NCBI GenBank assembly: GCA_965222205.1 | Contig: OZ244932.1 | Span: 124,001 to 188,000, forward strand | Length of the DNA: 64,000 nt | DNA from: RHLJ01 sp965222205 | GTDB lineage: Bacteria; Bacteroidota; Rhodothermia; Balneolales; Balneolaceae | Direction of reading: 5' to 3' | Notes under the pieces: model-generated | Database searches by the model: none | Told to the model about the DNA's origin: nothing | Seen by the model: only the letters and a program-made list of their open reading frames with translations | Position numbers and translations under genes: made by a program | Part shown: piece after piece, positions 34,447 through 43,175 of the stretch | Layout of the letters: each line of letters starts with the position of its first letter | Position numbering within the stretch: position 1 is the stretch's first letter

Positions 34447-36042
34447 ATGAGCGCTATAAAACTATTACTACTTGAAGATAATGATCTTGATGCGCAGCTT
34501 ATACTTCGTGAGTTAAGAGAATTAGATCAAGAGTTCGAAACAAAACTAGTTTCTGAAAAAAATGAGTATGAGCAAGCTGTTAAATATTGGTCTCCTGACA
34601 TAATTATTTCTGATTTTAAACTGCAATACTTTAATGGGGATGAAGCCCTGGCTTTCGCAAAGAAAGTGAATCCGGAAATTCCTTTCATAACCCTTTCAGG
34701 CTCAATTACTAAAACCATGGAAGTTAAACTACTCGAAAATTATGCAAATGATGTACTTACAAAAAATAATTTAAAGCGGCTGCCCTTTGCGGTTAATAGA
34801 GTGCTAAACGAAAGAGTAGAGAAGGAAAAACTAAATACTACTCTGCTGGAACTCGAAGAGAATCTTAAATTTCATGGGGCGTTATCTGAAATTTCGATAA
34901 GATTTAATTCAACGGAGAGCTTGGATTCCAAAATTAACTATGCGTTTGAAATTCTTGGAAAGGTTACAAATGTTTCCAGGGTATATCTTTTTGAGGATTT
35001 TGAAGATGGAAAATTTACCAGGAATACATTCGAATGGTGCGCAGATGACGTTTCTCCACAAATAGAGTCGCTTCAAAGAGTATCTTACGATAATGATATT
35101 CCTTCCTGGAAGCCTCATCTTATAAAAAAAGGAAGAATTTTTTGCTTTGATATAACCGAATTGGATGAAGACATGAGAGATCTTCTGGAGTATCAGGAAA
35201 TTAAAGCGGTTATTGTTTACCCAATTTATTTAAAAAATAAGTATATCGGTTTTATAGGGTTTGATGAAGTAAGAAATAACCGAAAGTGGAAAAATTCGGA
35301 GGATAAACTCTTGAAATCTGTTTCGGGTATAGTTTCTAATATTTTGAGTGAAAAAAAAGCAAAAGACCAGCTAAGGGCGAGTAACAAAAGGTTAAGCAAC
35401 CTGCTAAAAGAAAAAGAACTACTTGTTGGAGAAGTGCATCACAGAGTGAAAAATAATTTGGCACTTATTTCTAGTTTTTTGCAGCTGGAAAAGTTTGGTA
35501 TTAGTAAGTCTGACTCTATGGAACAATTAATCGAAGCAAATATCATTAGGGTCAGGTCGATTGGAATTGTTCATGAAACAGTATATAAGCAAGGGTCTTT
35601 TACAAAAATTGATGTACTTGAGGTATTCAAAGAAATAGTTCATTCTACATTTTCTGAAAAAAATATGGTTTCGCTAGTGGCAATAGATAAACCTGAAGCC
35701 CGTGTTCATTTTAATATAAATACTGCGGTGCCATTTTCACTATTAGTTAGTGAAGTAATGTTTCAAGTGTTAAATACTTTAGATGCTAACAAGCTTTCGT
35801 TGTCTAACAGGATTAAGGTGTCTGTTTCAGAAAAAAATGGAGCGAAGAGCATTACTATTGAAGAACCTAAATTGGCAAAAGTTTTACTAAGGCTAAAGAA
35901 AGAAGATAAATTTACCGAAGTGATCGAAGTTCTTGCTAAACAAATTGGCGCTGAATTGAGCATACTTCCGGGAGGCAAGGTTTTCCGAATTACATTTGCC
36001 GATAAAAGTATAAGAGGGCCAAGCAATACAATTGATGTGTAG
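34447..36042 (+). CDS. REC-GAF protein with degenerate HisKA_2/HWE-type kinase end
   Basis: The 531-residue protein starts with a receiver domain (acidic pocket LEDND, acceptor Asp in IIISDFKLQYF, Lys in VLTKNNL). A GAF-like domain follows (~150-300, ending with YIGFIGFDEVRNNRKW) and then a coiled linker. The dimerisation box EVHHRVKNNLALISSFLQLE is that of the HisKA_2 group, with the phosphate-accepting His present. The ATPase part is eroded. Where PLGLIVNELLTNAFKHA would be expected it reads PFSLLVSEVMFQVLN without the essential Asn, and the DNG and GTG glycine boxes cannot be found. It is probably unable to bind ATP and may act as a phosphate relay or regulator. Last gene of the operon; ends one base from the convergent GlmU-like gene. 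Confidence 0.88.
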   Translation: MSAIKLLLLEDNDLDAQLILRELRELDQEFETKLVSEKNEYEQAVKYWSPDIIISDFKLQYFNGDEALAFAKKVNPEIPFITLSGSITKTMEVKLLENYANDVLTKNNLKRLPFAVNRVLNERVEKEKLNTTLLELEENLKFHGALSEISIRFNSTESLDSKINYAFEILGKVTNVSRVYLFEDFEDGKFTRNTFEWCADDVSPQIESLQRVSYDNDIPSWKPHLIKKGRIFCFDITELDEDMRDLLEYQEIKAVIVYPIYLKNKYIGFIGFDEVRNNRKWKNSEDKLLKSVSGIVSNILSEKKAKDQLRASNKRLSNLLKEKELLVGEVHHRVKNNLALISSFLQLEKFGISKSDSMEQLIEANIIRVRSIGIVHETVYKQGSFTKIDVLEVFKEIVHSTFSEKNMVSLVAIDKPEARVHFNINTAVPFSLLVSEVMFQVLNTLDANKLSLSNRIKVSVSEKNGAKSITIEEPKLAKVLLRLKKEDKFTEVIEVLAKQIGAELSILPGGKVFRITFADKSIRGPSNTIDV

Positions 36043-36043
36043 T

Positions 36044-37228
36044 CTAGATTTTCTCCTCAAAAATCCGCCGCATCATATTTTCATATTCTTCAGTTAACAC
36101 CACGCCTCTTCTTGACATCATTGCTTTCATTACTTCTAAAGCTTTATTGAATCGAAATACAGGATTTTCTTTCCCATCAAGCCATGTAAAAGAGGGAATG
36201 TACTTTTTTGGGAAGTCAGATGTGAAGATGTTGGATGAAACTCCACATGTGGTTCCGGTACTCAACATAGAATTAATAGAAGTTTTTGAATGATCTCCCA
36301 TAACTGTTCCGAAAAACTGAAACCCTACGTTATAGGGCTTTTTTGTTTCCCAATCCTGTATACGCACAAAACCGTAATTATTTTTTAGGTTTGAAGTATT
36401 CGAGTCAGCTCCCATATTACACCATTGCCCTAAAATGGAATTACCAACAAATCCATCGTGCGCCTTATTCGAAAATGAATGAAAAATGGAATGGGAAACT
36501 TCCCCGCCTACCTTACAAACAGGCCCTATGGTTGTCGCATTGTAAATCCTTGCGCTCATTTTAATAGTAGATTGATTACATACTGCAACCGGACCTTTAA
36601 TGATACTCCCAGCCTCAAGGGTTGCATTTTCTCCAATATAAACAGAGCCAGTATCTCCCATTATAATTACACCGGGTTCTATTGTGGCACTTTCAGCTAT
36701 AAAAACGTTTTCCGGTGTTGAGATAGTTACGTGTTTATACTTCTTATTAGAGATAGGCTGAAGGTCGAGAAGCTCAATATCTTTTACTATCTCATCACTG
36801 TTAATTTCAAGCAGGTCCCATATATAGGTTAGTAATACCGGCTTGAAAGAAATCACTTTTTTTGACTCGATTTTAGACTCTATCTCATCAGGAGAGTCTA
36901 TGCAACCTATAAAACAAGAACCAATTAAGATATCTTCAAAGTAGAGAGCGTCTCCGGGACTTAGTTTTTTAAATGCACTGTTGAGTTCATCAGAAGGTAA
37001 AACTCTGGAATTCAAGCAATAGGTCAATGCCGTATCATTGGGTTGAGGTGAAGGGAAAACTTTCTCCAGATGATCATCAGTATACCAACTGCATATTTCA
37101 GGTTTTAACGTTCGTTCCCATTTTTCTTTAACAGTGAGCACACCTATTCTTAAATCCCATACAGGTCTTGTAAGGGTTAGCGGTTTAAAATGGCGAGCTA
37201 AAGAATCATCAAAAAAATGAAGTTGCAT
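36044..37228 (-). CDS. GlmU-like putative sugar nucleotidyltransferase
   Basis: The 394-residue protein resembles a group common in Bacteroidota annotated as GlmU-family or putative sugar nucleotidyltransferase. The N-terminal half starts LHFFDDSLARHFKPLTLTRPVWDLRIG. It lacks the GxGTRM nucleotide loop of true GlmU. The C-terminal half is a left-handed beta-helix of hexapeptides (VFIAESATIEPGVIIMGDTGSVYIGENATLEAGSIIKGPVAV) as in acyltransferases, followed by a helical end. Whether it still makes UDP-GlcNAc is unclear. It is divergent to glmS with 84 bases between, which hints at amino-sugar metabolism. Confidence 0.85.
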   Translation of the reverse strand: MQLHFFDDSLARHFKPLTLTRPVWDLRIGVLTVKEKWERTLKPEICSWYTDDHLEKVFPSPQPNDTALTYCLNSRVLPSDELNSAFKKLSPGDALYFEDILIGSCFIGCIDSPDEIESKIESKKVISFKPVLLTYIWDLLEINSDEIVKDIELLDLQPISNKKYKHVTISTPENVFIAESATIEPGVIIMGDTGSVYIGENATLEAGSIIKGPVAVCNQSTIKMSARIYNATTIGPVCKVGGEVSHSIFHSFSNKAHDGFVGNSILGQWCNMGADSNTSNLKNNYGFVRIQDWETKKPYNVGFQFFGTVMGDHSKTSINSMLSTGTTCGVSSNIFTSDFPKKYIPSFTWLDGKENPVFRFNKALEVMKAMMSRRGVVLTEEYENMMRRIFEEKI

Positions 37229-37312
37229 TTAAATCGAAATTAGGCCGAAATGCCGTTGTTAATATTTATATTTTGTGGGTCTGATTAACATAATAGTATT
37301 AAATAAATAAAT

Positions 37313-39148
37313 ATGTGTGGAATAGTAGGTTACGTGGGTAAAAACCACGCCAAAGATGTAGTCATCAAAGGACTGAAAAGACTTGAATACAGGGGATATG
37401 ATTCTGCCGGGATTGCAATAATTAATGGGACTTTATCGGTTAAGAAATGTAAAGGAAAGGTAGCATCGTTAGAGAAGCTTATTGCTAAAGATCAAGACGG
37501 GATAATTGCAATTGGTCATACACGTTGGGCTACTCACGGAGAACCAAATGATACTAATTCACACCCTCATGTAAGTTCATCTGGCAAACTTGCAGTAGTA
37601 CATAATGGGATTATTGAAAACTATAATGTTTTAAAGCAAAAGCTCCAGGAAGATGGATATGAGTTCTATTCACAAACGGATACTGAAATTGTAGCGAAGC
37701 TTATCGAAAGTTTTATTGATAAAGATCCATCTATTGAATTTGTTAAGGCTGTAAAACTATCTCTCGCTCAAATAAAAGGAACTTATGGATTAGCAATTTT
37801 ACACTCCGATTATCCTGAGACAATCGTAGTTGCCAGAAAAGGATCGCCGCTTTTGATTGGTGTTGGAGAAGGAGAAATGTTAGTTGCATCTGATGCTTCT
37901 GCTGTAGCTGAGTATACTGACAAAGTAGTATATCTAGATGATGGAGAGTTAGCTGTAATAAAAAAAGACAGCTATCAGGTTTTAAATGCAGAAGATGTTG
38001 AACTTTCGAAAGAAGTACATGAATTGGCAATGAGTCTTGAAGAGATTGAAAAAAGTGGTTTTCCTTTCTTTATGCTGAAAGAGATTTTCGAGCAGCCAAA
38101 AACTATTTCGGATAGTTTGCGAGGTCGATTGAATGTAGAAGAAGGCACGATTACTTTAGGCGGTCTTTCGCAGGTTATGGATAAGCTTGTTGATGCTAAT
38201 AGAATTATTATTGCAGCATGTGGAACCAGTTGGCATTCCGGGCTAGTAGGTGAATACTTGTTTGAATGGCTGGCAAAAACTTCTGTTGAAGTTGAATACG
38301 CTTCAGAATTCAGGTATAAAGATCCTTTAATTGGTGAAGGAGATGTATTGTTAGTGATTTCGCAAAGTGGCGAAACAGCTGATACCTTAGCGGCACTTCG
38401 TGAAGCAAAAAAGAAAGGAGCAACGGTACTTGGAATTGTGAATGTTGTAGGCTCTACTATTGCCAGAGAAACAGACGGAGGAGTATACTTACATGCCGGA
38501 CCGGAAATTGGGGTAGCTTCAACAAAAGCTTTTACCAGCCAGGTTACTGTATTAACTCTTATAGCACTAAGTTTAGCTCAACATAAAGGTACAATTAGTA
38601 AAGAATATGCCAAACGAATAATTAAAGCACTTTCCATAATTCCGGAGCAGGTCAGTGAGATTCTAAAGCAAAGTGATGAAATTGAAAAGATTGCAAACTT
38701 ATTTACCTATGCTCCAAACTTTTTATATCTGGGAAGATCCTACAGTTTTCCAGTTGCATTAGAAGGTGCTTTGAAGCTTAAAGAAATTTCTTACATCCAC
38801 GCTGAGGGTTACCCGGCAGCAGAAATGAAGCACGGACCAATTGCATTAATTGATGAGATGATGCCCGTAGTAGTAATAGCATCTACACAACATACTAATG
38901 ATAAGATGGTAAGTAATGTTGAGGAAGTGAAGGCCAGAAAAGGGAGAATCATAGCTATAACCTCACCTTCTAACGAGGAAGTAAAAGAGCTTGCAGAATT
39001 TAGTTGTAGAATTCCAGAAACAGAAGATGTTCTTTCTCCTCTTTTGAGCGTAATTCCTCTTCAGTTACTCTCATATTATATAGCAGTTAACAGAGGTTGC
39101 GATGTTGACCAGCCGAGAAATCTTGCCAAAAGCGTAACGGTGGAGTAA
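37313..39148 (+). CDS. glmS: Glucosamine-fructose-6-phosphate aminotransferase GlmS
   Basis: GlmS makes glucosamine 6-phosphate from fructose 6-phosphate and glutamine, the first step toward UDP-GlcNAc for peptidoglycan and LPS. The 611-residue protein begins MCGIVGYVG, where Cys2 becomes the N-terminal nucleophile of the glutaminase domain, followed by LEYRGYDSAGIA and GHTRWATHG. Two SIS sugar-isomerase domains follow (ACGTSWHSG, ISQSGETADT; then YLGRSYSFPVALEGALKLKEISY), and the C-terminus DQPRNLAKSVTVE is typical. No glmS ribozyme is seen upstream. Its regulation in this organism is open. Confidence 0.98.
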   Translation: MCGIVGYVGKNHAKDVVIKGLKRLEYRGYDSAGIAIINGTLSVKKCKGKVASLEKLIAKDQDGIIAIGHTRWATHGEPNDTNSHPHVSSSGKLAVVHNGIIENYNVLKQKLQEDGYEFYSQTDTEIVAKLIESFIDKDPSIEFVKAVKLSLAQIKGTYGLAILHSDYPETIVVARKGSPLLIGVGEGEMLVASDASAVAEYTDKVVYLDDGELAVIKKDSYQVLNAEDVELSKEVHELAMSLEEIEKSGFPFFMLKEIFEQPKTISDSLRGRLNVEEGTITLGGLSQVMDKLVDANRIIIAACGTSWHSGLVGEYLFEWLAKTSVEVEYASEFRYKDPLIGEGDVLLVISQSGETADTLAALREAKKKGATVLGIVNVVGSTIARETDGGVYLHAGPEIGVASTKAFTSQVTVLTLIALSLAQHKGTISKEYAKRIIKALSIIPEQVSEILKQSDEIEKIANLFTYAPNFLYLGRSYSFPVALEGALKLKEISYIHAEGYPAAEMKHGPIALIDEMMPVVVIASTQHTNDKMVSNVEEVKARKGRIIAITSPSNEEVKELAEFSCRIPETEDVLSPLLSVIPLQLLSYYIAVNRGCDVDQPRNLAKSVTVE

Positions 39149-39537
39149 AATCATAGAATTAAATTTTTTGGTTCTAGTTCAGTAAAATTAATTACATGAA
39201 CTCCGCTTAACTAGAAAAAAGTCCTTTTCTTATTAAAAAAGAATGTGGATAACTTGTATTTGAGCAAAAAATTTAGTTCCATTGTTTCTCTATGTAAACC
39301 TCTCTCTGTGCAAGGAAACAATGAAAAACTGGAAGACCATTATCTTTAAGATTGTAGTATTGGTTTTGTTAACAATAGTAATTTTTACTGGGTAAAAACC
39401 ACCTCTTAAGTTAAAAAAAGGGTTAGATTAAGGTTATTTTTTTAACCCTGACTATCGGATTGTATGTATTAAATTTTACAGAAGTTTGATAGGAATAATC
39501 TTACTTTTGTTTATTAATTAAAGATAAGTCAAGAATT
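39149..39537. other. 389-base gap between glmS and the Hpt gene
   Basis: This AT-rich stretch holds one candidate membrane micro-protein (39321-39395). A weak inverted pair (AGGGTTA near 39420 with TAACCCT near 39451) lies in front of the Hpt gene. No terminator with a T-run was found after glmS. Confidence 0.5.
39321..39395 (+). CDS. Candidate 24-residue membrane micro-protein
   Basis: An ATG at 39321 with AAGGAA just upstream opens a 24-codon frame: a basic start (MKNWKTIIFK) followed by a hydrophobic run (IVVLVLLTIVIFTG) and TAA. This is the composition of a single-pass inner-membrane micro-protein or type I toxin-like peptide. Nothing else supports it: there is no known family, and an AT-rich region can produce such frames by chance. 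Confidence 0.35.
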   Translation: MKNWKTIIFKIVVLVLLTIVIFTG

Positions 39538-39882
39538 TTGAAGATCGATCTTTCATATTTAGAAGATATTACCGGTGGCGACAAAGAGATGATGCTTGAA
39601 ATGCTCAATTTGTTTATTGAGGATATTCCTTATCAGGTTGAAAGAATAAGGGAGGCAGCAGAGGAGAAGGATATGAAATCCCTCGGAACCGAAAGTCATA
39701 AATTAAAGCCCACTCTTCAGTATGTTGGTTTAAATGAGATGTATAATCTTATCAAAAAACTGGAGGCACTTGGGAAATCTGGTGAATATTCGAATGAGGT
39801 TGACAGGCTAGTTCAGGAGTTAGTAAATAACCAGAAGATAAGTTTACCTTTCCTCGAAGCCACAGCTGAAAAATTTAAGTGA
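39538..39882 (+). CDS. Stand-alone histidine phosphotransfer (Hpt) protein
   Basis: The 114-residue protein is a single Hpt four-helix domain: DLSYLEDITGGDKEMMLEMLNLFIEDIP at the start, then the phospho-accepting His in ESHKLKPTLQYVGLNEM, and the helical end. Isolated Hpt proteins shuttle phosphate between receivers of multi-step relays. The start is a TTG at 39538; no ATG would keep the first helix. It lies ~3.5 kb from the signalling operon at 30987-36042, which has three possible partners, but a physical link is inference. Its stop overlaps the convergent acetyltransferase gene by eight bases. Confidence 0.88.
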   Translation: MKIDLSYLEDITGGDKEMMLEMLNLFIEDIPYQVERIREAAEEKDMKSLGTESHKLKPTLQYVGLNEMYNLIKKLEALGKSGEYSNEVDRLVQELVNNQKISLPFLEATAEKFK

Positions 39883-40324
39883 TATTCTTCAGCACCATTT
39901 GCAAATGATCAATCTTATCTGAAACATATATTTCTCCTTCCTCAATAAAGCCCAGGGAATTGTAGTAATCTTTTAGTCCAGCCTGAGCTTCAATTCTAAT
40001 ATCGGTGCCTGGGTATAGCTCGAATGTTTTCTTTACTGCTGACTTAATTAGTTCTTTTCCTACCGTACCTTGACGATACTTTACAGGCAAAACTATTCTT
40101 CCCAGGGAAGCTTCTCTGAATTTGATACCCGGCGCAAATACTCGTAAATATCCGGCAAGTGATTTCTCATCATACATTAACAAATGTTGCGCTTTTTGAT
40201 CTGAGTCATCCATATCCTCGTAAAGGCAATTCTGCTCAATAATGAAAACATCTTGCCTCAGTTTTAGCACATCATATAGCTGAACCAGATTCAGCTCCGG
40301 GAATTCACAAAAAATAGTTGTCAT
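39875..40324 (-). CDS. ElaA-like GNAT N-acetyltransferase
   Basis: From the ATG at 40324 the protein has 149 residues. The start (LVQLYDVLKLRQDVFIIEQNCLYEDMDDSDQKAQHLL) matches the ElaA subgroup of the GNAT fold, including the EQ-x-C-x-Y-x-D motif. The acetyl-CoA loop follows in RIVLPVKYRQGTVGKELI. Substrate unknown; ElaA itself is poorly characterised. A 19-residue upstream extension is open but hydrophobic and not family-like. It is convergent with the Hpt gene and divergent from the holin-like gene. Confidence 0.9.
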   Translation of the reverse strand: MTTIFCEFPELNLVQLYDVLKLRQDVFIIEQNCLYEDMDDSDQKAQHLLMYDEKSLAGYLRVFAPGIKFREASLGRIVLPVKYRQGTVGKELIKSAVKKTFELYPGTDIRIEAQAGLKDYYNSLGFIEEGEIYVSDKIDHLQMVLKNIT

Positions 40325-40400
40325 CTTTTTTTGATTGAAAGTAAACAAAATCAAAAATTCTACGTAACGGGCAACTGACATTTAACAAAATTCCACCATT

Positions 40401-40730
40401 ATGATTTGGGCTTGGCTAATAAACAGCGTATCCGTATTTATAACTGCAAAGGTATTGAGCGGAGTTGAGATAAAAAACTTCTGGAGTGCCGTTTGGGTGG
40501 CAGCAGGCATTTCGCTGGCAAATTTTCTGCTAGGCCCCATTCTTCACTTTCTTGCTCTACCGTTTACCATTATCACCTTTGGATTGTTCGCATTGGTTGT
40601 TAATGCACTTTTGGTAAAGCTTGTCGATGAATTTGTTGATGGGTTCAAGATTAAGAATTTTGGATGGGCGATAGCCTTTACAATTATAATGACCATTATC
40701 AGCTCAGTATTGATGAGAGTTTTTAGCTGA
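40401..40730 (+). CDS. Phage holin 4-like small membrane protein
   Basis: The 109-residue protein has four hydrophobic helices and matches the Phage_holin_4_2 group (WLINSVSVFITAKVLSGVEIKNFWSAVWVAA, ALPFTIITFGLFALVVNALLVKLVD). Despite the name, these proteins are widespread chromosomal membrane proteins unrelated to active prophage, and no phage gene is nearby. Function is unknown. A strong terminator follows 13 bases after the stop, so it is probably a single-gene transcript. Confidence 0.88.
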   Translation: MIWAWLINSVSVFITAKVLSGVEIKNFWSAVWVAAGISLANFLLGPILHFLALPFTIITFGLFALVVNALLVKLVDEFVDGFKIKNFGWAIAFTIIMTIISSVLMRVFS

Positions 40731-40743
40731 TTTAATTCTTTAT

Positions 40744-40779
40744 AAAAAAAGCTGCCTTGAAACCAGGGCAGCTTTTTTT
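40744..40779. terminator. Bidirectional intrinsic terminator between convergent genes
   Basis: GCTGCC at 40751-40756 pairs with GGCAGC at 40767-40772 around a 10-base loop, and the flanking A and T runs extend the stem on both sides. The T-run on the plus strand ends the holin-like gene; the T-run on the minus strand ends the isocitrate dehydrogenase gene, whose stop is at 40794. Confidence 0.9.
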
Positions 40780-40793
40780 GTGCCAGTGAACTT

Positions 40794-41804
40794 TTAAATA
40801 TTATCACATACAGCTTGTGTAAAAGTGGAAGTAGTGCCCTCGCCTCCAATGTCTGGTGTACAATATACTTTTCTTTCCACGAGCGTTTTGTAGATCGCTT
40901 TTCGAATGTTTTCTGCTACTTGTTTCTGGTCTATATGCTCGAGCATCATCAAAGCAGAAAATAGAAGCGCGAGAGGATTTGCTTTATTTTGTCCGGCAAT
41001 ATCTGGGGCTGAACCATGTACCGCTTCAAACATTGCAGCATCATCGCCAATATTCGCAGCACCAGTTACTCCAAGTCCTCCCACAAGTCCGGAAGCTAAA
41101 TCTGATAGGATATCCCCGAAAAGATTCGTTGTTACAACAACATCAAATCGTTGAGGTCGCATCACCATTTGCATGGCCATATTGTCTACAATTAAATCTT
41201 CGAATTCTATATCAGAGTAATCTTCAGCAATCTTACGGCCTACTTCTAAAAATAATCCTGTTGTAAGTTTTAGAATGTTCGCTTTATGAACAAGCGTAAC
41301 TTTTTTCCTTCCATTAGCTCTGGCATATTCAAACGCAGCAATAATTATTTTTTTGCTGGCTTCTTCTGTAACTACCGCGATGCTTTCAGCGTGTTTCTTA
41401 TTGTCATCTTCCTCAACCCAATGCTCTTTACCAATATATAATCCTTGAGTGTTTTCACGAAAAATTACCATATTCACATTCTTAAATGGACTGTCAATAC
41501 TAGGCAAAGTACGAGCGGGACGGATATTGCTATAGAGATTGAATTTTTGGCGCAATGCAACATTTACTGAACGGAATCCGGTGCCAACAGGGGTGGTAAG
41601 TGGACCTTTGAGAGCAACACGGTGTTCTTCAAGGGCAGCGATTACTTCATCTGGGAGTGGGTTGCCTTTTTCCTTATAAGCAGTAAGACCTGCGGTTTGT
41701 TCAACCCAGTCGATTTCTGCTCCGGCCTTTTCTAAAATGGTAGTTACTGAGCTTGTGATTTCTGTTCCGATTCCATCTCCGGGAATCAATACAACTTTCT
41801 TCAT
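40794..41804 (-). CDS. NAD-dependent isocitrate dehydrogenase
   Basis: The 336-residue protein is a member of the isocitrate/isopropylmalate dehydrogenase family. It begins KKVVLIPGDGIGTEI and has the isocitrate-binding region VNVALRQKFNLYSNIRPARTLP and VIFRENTQGLYIGKEHW. It contains LVHKANILKLTTGLF, the metal-binding DNMAMQMVMRPQRFDVVVTTNLFGDILSDLASGL region, and the coenzyme loop FEAVHGSAPDIAGQNKANP. The R-E-N-T-x-G-x-Y pattern and size favour mitochondrial-type NAD isocitrate dehydrogenase over LeuB or tartrate dehydrogenase. It works in the TCA cycle in the cytoplasm. Single gene. Confidence 0.9.
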   Translation of the reverse strand: MKKVVLIPGDGIGTEITSSVTTILEKAGAEIDWVEQTAGLTAYKEKGNPLPDEVIAALEEHRVALKGPLTTPVGTGFRSVNVALRQKFNLYSNIRPARTLPSIDSPFKNVNMVIFRENTQGLYIGKEHWVEEDDNKKHAESIAVVTEEASKKIIIAAFEYARANGRKKVTLVHKANILKLTTGLFLEVGRKIAEDYSDIEFEDLIVDNMAMQMVMRPQRFDVVVTTNLFGDILSDLASGLVGGLGVTGAANIGDDAAMFEAVHGSAPDIAGQNKANPLALLFSALMMLEHIDQKQVAENIRKAIYKTLVERKVYCTPDIGGEGTTSTFTQAVCDNI

Positions 41805-41901
41805 GTGGTATTTTTCAGTTTCAAATTCTTACGGGCTTGAATATACAAAAAAAGGAACCCGGGATTTGACCTTACAGTTCAGTTTTGGGTTGTTAAAGAT
41901 A

Positions 41902-43059
41902 TCAGGATTGATATGTTACCCGGTATATTTTCCCTGAGTGGTCGTCTGAGATAAGTATGGATCCATCCTGAAGCTGAACAATAGAAACAGGTCTTCCCCG
42001 AATATCTTCTTCACTTTGGAGCCAGCCGGTAATGAAAGGTGTATAAGAAGTAGGGTTTCCTGCATCATCGAAAGTTACCATTGTAATTCGGTATCCTATC
42101 TTTTCACTTCGGTTCCAGCTTCCATGTTCGGCTATCAATGCCTGATTCTTGTAAGATGCGGGAAACATTTCTCCTGTGTAGAAAATAAGTCCAAGAGGGG
42201 CTACATGTGGCCCCAGCTCCTGAACAGGTTTCTTAAATTCATTTTCACGGTTTTTTCCTGCATCTCCATATTCGGGATCCCAGACGGATGAAGCATGAAG
42301 AAATGGAAAGCCAAAATGCTGACCTTCTTCCGTTAGTTCATTTAATTCACAGGCAGGAGTGTTATCCCCAAGCCAGTCACGACCATTATCGGTAAACCAG
42401 ATGTTTTGTGTTTCGGGATGCCATGTAAAGCCAACCGTATTTCTGACTCCATGAGCAATAATTTCGCGATTACTACCATCGGGATTAATCCGGGTGAGAG
42501 AGGCGAAGATCGGGTTTTCTTCTTCATTATTACAAATATTGCATGGTGCGCCAACAGGAACATACAGTTTTCCATCCGGACCAAAAGCAATATACTTCCA
42601 GCCATGGCTAGTTTCTCTAGGGTAGTCATCCCTAACTAAAACAGGTTCAGGGGGATTTCCCAAATCAGACTCAATGTCCTCGAAACGCCAGATGTTACTT
42701 ATTTCTGCGACATATAGATCACCATCTTTGAACGCAACACCATTCGGCATTCGTAAACCGGAAATAATAGTGTAAACAGTATCTGCTTTGAAGTCTCTGT
42801 CTGAATCAACTACCGCATACACTTTACCATCTTCGCCTGTTTTTCGGGTGCCAACATAAACAACTCCCGAAGGGCTCACAGCAAGCTGCCGAGCTCCGGG
42901 AACATGATCTGAAAATTCTTCAACAGAAAAGCCCTCTGGCGCCTCCAGAAAGCCTAAAGAAATTTGTGTGGTTTTATTATCGGGAGCGTTGGTTTCTTGT
43001 TCTGAGGAAGAGCAAGCCCAAAGATATAGCACAAAAAAAGTTAGAAATATTAGTCTCAT
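41902..43059 (-). CDS. Sorbosone dehydrogenase-like beta-propeller lipoprotein
   Basis: From the ATG at 43059 the protein starts with a lipoprotein signal, lipobox LWAC. The mature part is a six-bladed beta-propeller of the soluble PQQ-glucose/L-sorbosone dehydrogenase type: APEGFSVEEFSDHVPGARQLAVSPSGVVYVGTR, YIAFGPDGKLYVPVGAPCNIC, ITRINPDG-type strands, HGVRNTVGFTWHPETQNIWFTDNGRDWLGD, and EHGSWNRSEKIGYRI. In enzymes of this family the conserved His, Asn and Arg bind PQQ and calcium. PQQ use cannot be proved here, and no pqq genes are present. It is anchored outside the cytoplasm. Divergent to the cryptochrome gene. Confidence 0.9.
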   Translation of the reverse strand: MRLIFLTFFVLYLWACSSSEQETNAPDNKTTQISLGFLEAPEGFSVEEFSDHVPGARQLAVSPSGVVYVGTRKTGEDGKVYAVVDSDRDFKADTVYTIISGLRMPNGVAFKDGDLYVAEISNIWRFEDIESDLGNPPEPVLVRDDYPRETSHGWKYIAFGPDGKLYVPVGAPCNICNNEEENPIFASLTRINPDGSNREIIAHGVRNTVGFTWHPETQNIWFTDNGRDWLGDNTPACELNELTEEGQHFGFPFLHASSVWDPEYGDAGKNRENEFKKPVQELGPHVAPLGLIFYTGEMFPASYKNQALIAEHGSWNRSEKIGYRITMVTFDDAGNPTSYTPFITGWLQSEEDIRGRPVSIVQLQDGSILISDDHSGKIYRVTYQS

Positions 43060-43175
43060 CCATTTTAGGTTAGTTACAATTTTAAGATGTGTTTTCATCG
43101 GCTAATATTCTGTTAAAATTTGAGAAGCTTTGAAAAGGAATGATGTGGCTTCATCTTTCCGTTGCAGAGATAACA

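Noticed and set aside
37229..37312. glmS ribozyme upstream of glmS
   Set aside because: The 84-base gap is too short and AT-rich, with none of the ribozyme core.
40401..40730. Prophage remnant because of a holin-like gene
   Set aside because: The holin-4-like family is common on chromosomes; no other phage gene is near.
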